NCBI GenBank assembly: GCA_035048815.1
Contig: JAUCBN010000021.1
Span: 2,945,501 to 3,009,500 of the forward strand
Reading direction: 5' to 3'
Source: Abelmoschus esculentus
Taxonomy: Eukaryota > Streptophyta > Magnoliopsida > Malvales > Malvaceae
DNA: 64,000 bases
Under the pieces are notes generated by a model. It saw only the letters and a program-made list of their open reading frames with translations, did not search any database and had not been told where the DNA came from. Within the stretch, counting starts at the first letter, position 1, and each line of letters starts with the position of its first letter. Shown in pieces: positions 1 to 8,733 of this stretch. The translations under genes and the position numbers were made by a program.

Positions 1-959
1 TTAAATAAATTATTATGTATAAAATTAAAAGAATAAATATAAAAATATTATTACATATATATTGATGTTAGTGATTTATACTTGATGTAGTGATTAATGC
101 ATTGCTTATTCTCCTTTCAAGGATTTTTGCTTGAATGTGTTTTTCCTCCTCTAGACAGGTGATGACACATCCACCTAATTAAAGGATAAAATAAATTTAA
201 TAAATTAAGTATATAAACAAAACCTTTAATAAAGTAGTCACACATGTTATCGCCTAATTAAATAATTAAATTATTTTATTAAAACGAAATTGGAACTAAA
301 TTGAAAAAATGTCTAAATAATAGAGATTAAATGTGTAGTTATATCATTTTGATTTTAACTGTTTTGTCATCCTTTCGTTAAGTTTTAAAAATGATTATAT
401 TAGAATCATTTTAATAATTATAAAATATATTTGATAAAATTAAAAATATAATAATTAAATCAATACGAATTTCATAATTAAATGATTATCTATATAATTT
501 ATCTTTAAAAATACAATCTACTAAAATGTGGTCCTTAATTTTAATCGGCAAGAGATAATTTTTTTAAAAGAATATTATATTATAAAAGATATTATTAGAT
601 TATCCTCTTAAACAACAAAAAATTGACTTATAAATATTTAAAAACCAAACATTTCCATTTAAAAATGTCATTTTCTGCATGTTTTGAAGCAAAATCATCT
701 ACAACACTTTCAATATCAATTTCTTATAAAAGATTACTTTCGATTGCCATCAAAGTAAGTCCATTTAGTCTTTCTTACGATATAAATATAGTCAATAAGA
801 TTCTCTAATCAATTATCACATTTGAAAACAATTTTAACTCATTTTTTAAGAACATTTTTAAAATTTTTATAATAAATTTTAAGATTAATATCATCTAATA
901 AATATAGTTTATCAAAATTTTGGATCTTTTTTAAAGAGTTATATACGATTGTTTTTATT
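1..959. other. AT-rich intergenic DNA, no gene seen
   Basis: Very AT-rich sequence with many stops in all frames. A short open frame at 623-808 has no recognisable motif, no promoter context and low-complexity composition, so I do not call it. The stretch ends at the 8-bp flank of the hAT-like element that starts at 968. Confidence 0.7.
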
Positions 960-967
960 ACGCTAAC

Positions 968-1438
968 TAGGAGTGAGCGTTTGATCGAGTCAAGTCAAAA
1001 AATTTTGAGTTATTCGAGTTGACGAGTCTAATTTTATCATTCAAAAAATTTTCGAGTCTAGTCGAGTTTTGAATTCTTTTAAGGATTTAATTGTAATTAT
1101 TCATTATATTATAGTACGATTTGATTGTAAGCTATGTATATATACATATTTCTTCATGTGTAGCAATATTTTTTCATATTTTTATATAACAATATATATA
1201 TTATAAAAAATAGAGATATTCGTCTCGAACTTAAAAATAAATCTTTTAAGTACTAAAAAATTATAGTTATTTGAATTATTCGAATTTCCATTTTACAACT
1301 CAAACTTTATTTGAAATTTTTTCGAGTTATTCGAGTTTATGAAATTTAAGTCGAGTCAAAATGAGTCGAATATTTTTACCTCAAGTCGAGTCATATTATT
1401 TAATATTTTACAATCGAGTCGAGTTTTAGTCACCCCTA
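968..1438. mobile_element. hAT-type MITE, TCGAG-rich family
   Basis: The ends are inverted: it starts TAGGAGTGAG and finishes CACCCCTA. Flanking 8-mers ACGCTAAC (960-967) and ACACTACC (1439-1446) agree at 6 of 8 positions, as expected for an old hAT target duplication. The subterminal regions are full of GTCGAG/CTCGA motifs. There is no transposase-like ORF; the open frame on the minus strand at 1356-1568 is a shadow. The whole element aligns end to end with the reverse complement of 62973-63493, so the two belong to one family. The hAT assignment rests on the 8-bp duplication and the TAGGGGTG-like ends. Confidence 0.7.
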
Positions 1439-1653
1439 ACACTACCCCCACTGCACATGCATAACAAATAATTAAAGTAAAAACAACACGTGAATCATAC
1501 ATGCAAATGTAGTTATAACAACCACATATTAAAAAATAATTAAAAATAAAATCATACACGTGGATCACGTCATAATAATGTTTTTAATAATTTAATTCTT
1601 TAAAACAAATAACATGCACGTGGCCCAATATTTATTATTAAGTTTTTTTTTTA

Positions 1654-3011
1654 TTTTAGTTCGTATTGGATAAGAACACCAAATTTTTAATCCGTATTCA
1701 ATAAGGTTCTTACCGTTATATCTTGTTAAAAATTGTCGTTAAAGTTAATTTTTCCTTAACAAAAATAGTAAACTACAACAATTATCACTCAATTTTCTTC
1801 TCACTCTTATTTTGTTCATAAAAGTTTAAATTTTGTAAGTTAATAACTTTTGAAATGTTCATATTTTAGTCACTAAAAAATACATGATTATACAAATTAA
1901 AATTTTAATTAATCTTTAAAAAAATATTTTGATTAATTGTTAATTTGATATTATTTAATTCTTGCTCTTATATTATATCAATTAAATCAGACAATTAAAA
2001 TATTTTTATTTGAGTAATAAAATTTTTACTTCGTTTATTAAAATTTGAGATACGGTAATATGAACAATTCAAAATATTAAAGTCGGATAACTTGATTAAT
2101 CTTTAAAAAAATATTTTCTGAATTTTCTTAAGAATCTAATCAAACTTTTTAATTTGTATAACAATGTTATTTGAAAGTGTCCAAAATATGAAAAATTTAA
2201 AATTTAAGTTATTAAATTAAAAAATCTAAATAACCCAAATTAAAAATTAAATTGAATAATTAAAATATTTTTATTCGATTAATTAAAATATTATCTAATG
2301 TAATTGTTAATTTTGGTTAACTGAAATATTTTAATGAAAATATTCTATATATTCGAGTAAAAAATATTTAATTTAAATAAAAATATTTTTTAAATTCAAT
2401 CTTATGTTATACAAATTAAATCAGATAATTAAAATATTTAATTATTTTGCTTAAAATATTTAGATTTGGTTATGGTTTACAACTTTAAGCAAAAATGATT
2501 AAATTATTAACTAAAATAATTTATTTTAAAATTTTATACTGAAATCGAGTTTGATTAATCTTTAATAAATATTTTGGTTAATTATTTATTTAGATTATTT
2601 AATTGTTGATCTTATGTTGCGTCAATTAAATCAGATAATTGAAATATTTTTATTCAAGTAATATTTTTATTACTTTTCTTATTAAAATATGGTAATATGG
2701 TAAATTTAATAAGAAAAAATATTTCACAATTTTTTAAAAAAATTAATCAAATTTTTTAAATTGTATAAATATATTATTTGAGAATGATCAAAATATTATA
2801 ATTCACAAGTTTAGTTATTAAATTAAAAAAATTAAATTTTAGTGACGAAAATAAGAGTGGGAAGAAAGTTAAGTAATGATTGTTGTATTTTACCCATTTT
2901 TATTAGGATAAAAATCAACTTTAATGATCATATTTAACGGAATGTAACAGGCAGGGACCTTATCGAATGCGAACTAAAAATTGGGTGACCTTATTGAATA
3001 TGAACTAAAAG
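1654..3011. mobile_element. Long-TIR non-autonomous DNA element (MULE-like)
   Basis: The left arm (about 1654-1850) and right arm (about 2820-3011) are inverted copies. The left arm reads TTTTAGTTCGTATT, then AATAAGGTTCTTACCG, CTACAACAATTATCACT and CACTCTTATTTT. The reverse complement of the right arm gives TTTTAGTTCATATT, AATAAGGTCCCTGCC, ATACAACAATCATTACT and CACTCTTATTTTCG in the same order. Arms near 190 bp with no coding interior fit a Mutator-like MITE. The interior (1900-2800) repeats AATTAAAATATTTTTATTC-like blocks. Exact termini and target duplication are not resolved. Confidence 0.55.
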
Positions 3012-3400
3012 TTGAGTGATTTTATCAAATATTTTAAAGTACGATACCCTTTTTTAAAATATTTGTTATCAGGGACACTTAAAATTTATTTTTTTATATT
3101 TTTTATTAGTGATTTAAATTTTTTTTCTAATACTTGTTATCAAAGCTATACTTTTAAATTCATTTTTCGATATTTATTAGTATGAACCTAATTTTTAAAT
3201 TCTACTTTGGGTCACTAAAATATCATGAATGACTCTACCATAGACGAATGTATATGGGGTGGGGAAGGACTATCACCCCACCCTGAAGATTTTTTTCATT
3301 TTTATTCATTTATTTAATTTTTTTAAAAAACTTTAATTTATTTATAAATTTATTCTCACTTTCGTACATTTACGTTTTGCCCTCCCAAAATCAAATTCAA
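3012..3400. other. Intergenic DNA upstream of the first JIP23-like gene
   Basis: AT-rich, with no ORF or repeat that I recognise apart from poly-T runs. It ends in the promoter of the gene starting at 3496. Confidence 0.6.
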
Positions 3401-3407
3401 ACCAGTC

Positions 3408-3414
3408 TATATAT
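3408..3414 (+). promoter_or_regulatory. Putative TATA box of JIP23-like gene 1
   Basis: TATATAT lies 82 bp before the ATG at 3496. That would place transcription start near 3440 and leave a 5' UTR of about 55 nt with no upstream ATG. This is position-based inference. Confidence 0.5.
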
Positions 3415-3495
3415 GTGTGTCAAGTACAGCATTTCAAAGCATAAAGCCAGACCAAACCAATAGAATAAGGCACTTCGAAATATCAAACTAAGTCC

Positions 3496-4006
3496 ATGGG
3501 CATTCAGGGTCATTCGGTATATACAGAGGTGACTCTTGAGAACACCACCGCTGAAACCCTCTCCCTGTTTTCCATGTATAATTGGTATGGAACTGCAAAC
3601 TTACCGTTTGTCATTCCGCCACTAGTGCCTCAAAAGATTAAGCACGATGCCGATCCACATACCGGATGCTCAAAAGGCGCGGTTGCGTATGCGCTTAGTA
3701 GTGGTATCAAGTGGATCGTTTTCTGGAGCAATATGGCTGGTGAACCGAACAAGGTATGCATCCACTCAATGTTGTTCATGTTTCAAAGTTTCTTATAAAT
3801 CAAATCTCTGCTAACTGCAGGTTTATATGGATCTTGTCCCGACCGGCGTCGACATAGATTGGGAGTCTTACCGTACGCTTTTGGACAATTCAACCCCCAT
3901 CCCTGCGGCTGTTAATAAATTTGAGTACACGACGATGGCTAGTATTGATCCAAGCAGCGTTACGCCACTGCTGACGGCGTCACTCGCCCCACCTCCTCCT
4001 GTTTGA
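3496..4006 (+). CDS. 23-kDa jasmonate-induced protein-like, copy 1 (two exons)
   Basis: Exon 1 is 3496-3753 and exon 2 is 3821-4006. They are joined across a 67-bp GT-AG intron (gtatgc...ctgcag) in phase 0 and give 147 residues. Visible motifs are YTEVTLENTT near the N-terminus, NWYGTANLP, an H/A/D-P block followed by GCSKGAVAY, and WIVFWSNM just before the intron. Exon 2 has IDWESYRTLLDNST and ends SIDPSSVTPLLTASL followed by a proline run. The W-x-W-x-N core and the IDPSSVTPL tail resemble plant proteins annotated as 23-kDa jasmonate-induced protein-like. That family usually has a longer N-terminal region, which is absent here. No signal peptide is seen, so it is probably cytosolic. It is a tandem paralogue of the gene at 7588, with the intron in the same place. 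The family's biochemical role is unknown; jasmonate induction is family knowledge, not shown here. An ATAAAG-type poly(A) signal lies near 4081. Confidence 0.75.
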
Positions 4007-4199
4007 TCTCTTATTCTCATGGTTGAAATGCTGTTCAATGGTTAAAGTTACTTAGGCCATGTATGGTGTTTTTAGTATGCAATAAAGTTGGATTTTATTT
4101 CCAATGTTTGTTGGATGGGTTCAAGTGTTTGATATTGTCTTTGGTGAGCAAAAATCTTCCGCCCTTTTCTCATGTCCCCATTTGTACCTCCTTTGTTGT

Positions 4200-4350
4200 T
4201 TTATTAAAAAATTAAATTTTAAAACCTAACCCATATTTTTTATATCCTAAACCCTATATCTAAAAAAATACACCTTACCCCTAATTCTCTATACCCTAAC
4301 CTAAACTCCTAACCTAAAACCTAAACCCTATACCCTAAACCCTCTAATTT
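4200..4350. repeat. Degenerate CCCTAAA-like dispersed repeat
   Basis: Variants of CCCTAAA/CCTAACC follow an AAATTAAATTTTAAAA lead-in. The same order (lead-in, ATATCCTAAACCC-like block, AAATACACC, TAATTCTCTA, CCCTAACC runs) recurs at 7060-7230, 12400-12600 and 56315-56480, and inverted at 31740-31900. It is a dispersed repeat rather than a true telomere array. Confidence 0.6.
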
Positions 4351-4435
4351 GAAGTGGGGCATAAATGGAGCATGGGAAAGGGGAAAATAATTTGGACTCG
4401 TCTTTGGTGTGGTATTGTTTGATAAATACAGTAAA

Positions 4436-4990
4436 AATGAATTTTAAGAGTAAACCTCTGATAGTAAATATTGTAAAAAATTTAACCTCTAATAACAACT
4501 ATTGAAAAATATGGTCCTAATAATAATTATTGAAAAAAATAGATCTCTTATGTAAGTATTAGAAAAAGTTAGACCCTAATAACAAATATATTGAAAAGTA
4601 GGTCTTTTATAATAAATATTAAAAAATAGATTTTAAAATTAGACTCATAATAACAAGTATTAAAAAAAAATCGTGACTCTAATAGCAAATAAGGAAAATA
4701 AATACATTTTAATAGTATATATTAATAAATACAAAAAAATGTTTCTTTAGAGTAGATCCCTAATAATAAGTTTAGTAAAAGATAGACCCCTAACAACAAG
4801 CATTGCAACAATTAAGATTTAAAAATCATAATAAAAATATTAGAAAATAAATTTTAAGAGTGAACTTAATACAAAAATTAAAAAAAAAATAAAACCATAA
4901 TAAAAAAATATTAAAAAATAAACTCATGTAATAATAAGTATTAAAAAATAATTAACTTATAATAATAATATTAAAAAAATTAAAATTAAA
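4436..4990. repeat. Degenerate ~30-bp AT-rich tandem repeat
   Basis: The core TAATAACAAxTATTGAAAAATA recurs with small changes at a spacing of roughly 28-30 bp, most clearly from 4480 to 4640. Each copy is preceded by ACCTCT, GGTCCT, GATCTC, GACCCT or GGTCTT. The array becomes poorer and expands with A-runs toward 4990. No ORF is present. Confidence 0.55.
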
Positions 4991-5079
4991 TATATTTAAT
5001 AAAAAATTAAAATTTGGGCCTTGATAGGGTGGGCCCTAGGCTGTGGTCGCCTTTATAACCCACCCTTAGAAAAAATTAT

Positions 5080-5275
5080 TCGGTGAACCCTATTTATCAC
5101 ATCATCTATAGTCCCAATTAATCAAGACCGTTCATCTCAATTTTTTAAGGTAAATCATCACCTATTTTCTACATATAATTAGTGGATAAGCAATTATTAA
5201 GTAGTTATTTAAAGATTAACAATCTTAATTGCTTGGACCATGAATGACGTGGTGAACAAAGTTCAATATACAGGT
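5080..5275. repeat. Small imperfect hairpin (MITE-like)
   Basis: The left side TATCACATCATCTATAGTCC and the right side GGACCATGAATGACGTGGTGA are imperfect inverted copies. The similarity continues inward (AATTAATCAAGACC against the complement of AATCTTAATTGC). The arm resembles the outer arm of the hairpin element at 50519-51102 (CACCACGTTATCCATGGTCC), so it may be a short relative. Boundaries are approximate. Confidence 0.45.
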
Positions 5276-5569
5276 TGTATAGATTAATTTATGCATGCCT
5301 TTTAATTTTAGGGGTTAGGGTTTAATTTTGAGTTTAGAGTTTAAAATTTTGGGTTGTAGGGTTTAGAATTTAAGGTTAGTGCTTAGAATCTATGGTTTAT
5401 AGTTTAGAGATTGAGATTTAGTTTTTTAAGGTTTAGGTTCTATTTTGATTTATAGTATAAATAAGTAGACGTACGTAAAATTTATCTTATATAATAACTT
5501 GTGTATCAAATTTAAACTCAATATAAAAATAGAATTTATCTTTATACAACTACTACTAAAATGTAACTA

Positions 5570-6379
5570 GGCTTAGTATTCAAATAGGTGCCCAAACTAT
5601 GCTTTTAGATCATTTTTGGTGACTAAACTATTTTTAACTCCAAATAAGTGCCTAAAGTTATAATTTAGGTTATTTTAAGTGCCTAACCATTAATAAAAAA
5701 AATCCAATAAAAATGTGACAAGTGATAAATTTTAATTTTAATTTTTAATTATTTTTTTAATATTTTTTTATTTTTTAAATTGATAATTTTAAATTCTTAC
5801 AAAATAGTTCTAAATCCCTAACCCAAAACCCTAAATCCCCAAATTATCATCATTGTTACCGTTTATTACCTCATCGGAAACCACTATTATCATCGCCGAA
5901 CCGTCATGATCGTTTCTCCCAACCAACCATTACTTATAATCGACGGCAAGTATGCTGACGATTTTATTTTTATAATTTTTTTCGACATTAGGAAGTCGAT
6001 CAACACACCTACCAATGATTATCACCGATGGATGGTTAGAGGAAAAGATCGTGGTAGTCCAAAGGTGATAGTGGTGGTCTCCGATGATACAATAAACAGT
6101 GATAATGATGATAATTTAAAGGTTTAGGATTTAAAATTAGAGATTTGAGACTATTTTATAAATATCTAAGACTTTTAATTTTTTTAAAAAAATATGTTAA
6201 AAATAAATTAAAGTAAAAATTAAATAAAGTAAAAAATTAATAAAAACAATGATAGTCGATGGTTAGGCACTTAAAATGACCATAACTGAAACTTTAGGCA
6301 CCTATTTAGAGCTAAAAATAGTTTAAGCACAAAAAATAACCCACAAACATAGTTTGGGCACCTATTTGGATACTAAGCC
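5570..6379. mobile_element. Mutator-like hairpin MITE with 9-bp target duplication
   Basis: Terminal inverted repeats of about 130 bp begin GGCTTAGTATTCAAATAGGT on the left. The right end gives GGCTTAGTATCCAAATAGGT on the complementary strand. The arms stay alignable through GTGCCTAAAGTT and TTTTAAGTGCCTAACCAT. The flanking 9-mers ATGTAACTA (5561-5569) and ATATAACTA (6380-6388) differ at one base, as expected for a MULE target duplication. The centre also folds back (GATGATAAT motifs on both sides). The open frame at 5906-6127 lies within this palindromic core and has no protein features, so I treat it as non-coding. No transposase is present. Confidence 0.8.
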
Positions 6380-6530
6380 ATATAACTACTAGATCTTGTG
6401 GGATTCCCGGTTAGAAAACAAACATTTAGCTTGATCCGACTCGAGTATTCGAAAAAAATCATGGGTCGGTACCTTGCCCGAAAATTCAAGTATTCTCTTA
6501 CAAATATCCAATAATATTTAGTTGGGTCGG

Positions 6531-6980
6531 TAGGGGTGCATTCCCTTCGATTTTGATTTAATTCGATAAGTTATTTTAGTAACCATCGATATTTTTTATT
6601 TTAATATTAATTTTTAAAATTTTATATTTTATTTTTTATAAAATTATTTTATTTTAGGACTTTAAATATTAAAAAATAAAATTTTAAGATATTTTTTCGT
6701 AAATATTTACTAAAAACTTATTTTTAAATAAATAATAATAATTAAAAATGCATCTAGTATTTTAAGTATAAAATATATTTACTAAACTTTATAAAAATAA
6801 TTAAAAATTAATTAAAAAAATTAAATTCGGTTCAATTCGGTTTGATTCAGTTAATCAGAGTTCGTAAACTTATGAACTATAAACAGTCCAAACATCTCAG
6901 TTTGGATCGATTTTTAATTTTACGGTTAATCATGTTTAGTTCTACGAATAAGTTGGGTCGTGTATTTTTAAACACCTCTA
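6531..6980. mobile_element. Possible hAT-like MITE
   Basis: It starts TAGGGGTGCATTC and ends AAACACCTCTA, the inverted-end style of the other hAT-like elements here. Internal TTCGGTT/AACCGAA-like motifs (6830-6930) are typical of one MITE style. I do not see matching 8-bp flanks, so the termini or the call may be wrong. Confidence 0.4.
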
Positions 6981-7587
6981 CCTAAAAATAGTTGGACTGA
7001 ACAACCAAATTATATAGTATTAAATTACGGTCATAGTATTATAATTGTACATTTTACATAATAAAATTTTAAACTCCAACCCTAATCATGCTTCATTCTA
7101 TATCCTATTAAAATTTTAAAAATATAAATTTTAAACTTCAACCCTGATTTTTTACATCCTAAAATCTAAAAAAATATATTATACCTTTAATTCTTTAAAT
7201 TTTAACAGTAATTTTTAACTTTAAACTTTAAATTTTAAAAATAATTAATTAATAAAAAAATAAACAATTTGCATTCTTTAGCATTTTGACATTTAATTAT
7301 AGCTTCCTTCGTCAACTTGTGGCCACAGAAGAGTTAAGTGATCGATGTGGGATCTGTTTGATGGTTGATTCAACAGTGCATAATACTTAATATCAACAGC
7401 TGTCAAAACATAAATATATATTCAAATCGTTAATTAATGGCCGTCAAAATATTTAATTTCTGTGGCGTTCCTTTCACCTTCGTCTACAGAGAGTTGTTGT
7501 CGTCATCTTACAGGCTGCCAACCAGTATATCTGGGTTTCCATTACGACCAAACCCATAGCACCAGCTAGTTTGAAACATCAAACCAG
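6981..7587. other. Upstream region of JIP23-like gene 2
   Basis: It holds a CCCTAA-like dispersed repeat copy at about 7060-7230 and AT-rich DNA. A TAAATATATA at 7411-7420 could be a TATA box for the gene at 7588, but it lies about 170 bp from the ATG. Nothing else is recognised. Confidence 0.5.
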
Positions 7588-8190
7588 GTGATGGGTATAT
7601 GGGGTCCTGCTATATATACAGACGTGACTCTTCAGAACGATACCGACGATAGTCTCATCCTGTATGACCAAAAAGATTGGTATGGATCTGCAGACTATCC
7701 GCAAGCTATTCTAGCTCGATTGCCGGGAGAAATTAAGCACGAAGCCGATCCGCAAACCGGATGCTCGAAAGGTGGCGTTGCGTATACTATCAGAAACAGC
7801 AGTAGGTGCAACATTAGGTGGGTGGTTACCTGGACCAATATGAAAGATGAATACAACAAGGTATGTTATTACATGTTATAAATCGATTGTAATAAACGAT
7901 CATCATCTACGACGTTGATAATAGAGTTCGACGACGATAAAAAATAGTTAATAATGTTTAAATTTTAGTGATTAAATGTAATGTTTTATGATCTTGAACT
8001 ACTGTAGGTTTATGTTAATATTATTGAAGAAGATGGGAAAATAGACTGGGATTCTTACAAAACACTTTTGGACACATCAAGCTCCAGCCCTGTTCGTATT
8101 TATAAATATGAGCACGCCGCCGTGGCTAATATTGATCCAAGCGACGTTGCGCCACTCGTTAAGGCAGCACTTGGTCCAGCTGCTGTTTGA
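7588..8190 (+). CDS. 23-kDa jasmonate-induced protein-like, copy 2 (two exons)
   Basis: Exon 1 is 7588-7860 and exon 2 is 8008-8190. The 147-bp intron (gtatgt...ctgtag) is in phase 0 and falls after the same N-K pair as in the paralogue at 3496. The product is about 151 residues; a second ATG at 7591 matches the MGI start of copy 1 and may be the one used. Motifs shared with copy 1 are YTDVTLQN, DWYGSADYP, IKHEADPQTGCSKGGVAY, WVVTWTNM, IDWDSYKTLLD and NIDPSDVAPLVKAAL. Copy 2 has a five-residue insertion (SSRCN) before the WVVTW strand and a longer intron. The reading frame is intact and both splice sites are canonical. The function is as tentative as for copy 1. Confidence 0.75.
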
Positions 8191-8410
8191 TCTATTATTT
8201 AGGGTAAAACTATATATTCGATATCTTATCTATTTTTCTGTCTCTCGTTTAGTCAAATAGTACCTAATATTATGTTTTGATGCATAATATCACGATATTA
8301 AAGAATTAACATCCAAAGGACTTAAATAAAATTGAATCGTTTAGTGATCAAATTGAAAATTCTTATAGTTCATTAACCGAAACATAAACATGCTGAAATT
8401 CGGGTTGCAT

Positions 8411-8441
8411 CAATACAATACAATACAATACAATACAATAC
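8411..8441 (+). repeat. (CAATA)n microsatellite
   Basis: About six tandem CAATA units. The surrounding 8191-8733 is 3' flank of the JIP23-like gene with no further gene that I can support. Confidence 0.85.
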
Positions 8442-8733
8442 ATGCTACTATTACATGTCTGTATGCACCAATACATGTCACTGTTAGATGGATCTTATGA
8501 TGATGTCTGATTTCATTTTTAATTTTCAGATAAGTCCTCGTATGTCGGATAAGTATGTAGTGTTGAAACTATATTCGTATCGAACATATATCCGATGCTT
8601 GAATGCTGCGTGACAGAAATGTCCGTGCTTCAGAGATCATGCATATGGAAGACATGGACATCGGAAAGATGATCTCTGTTTTACCTGTTTGTTTGGTAAG
8701 TATTTGAAGACATGTATCCCTTTGCAGCCTCTT

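Noticed and set aside
623..808. Short plus-strand open frame
   Set aside because: No motif, AT-driven composition, no promoter context; likely chance.
5906..6127. Open frame inside the MITE
   Set aside because: It lies in a palindromic, non-coding transposon core.
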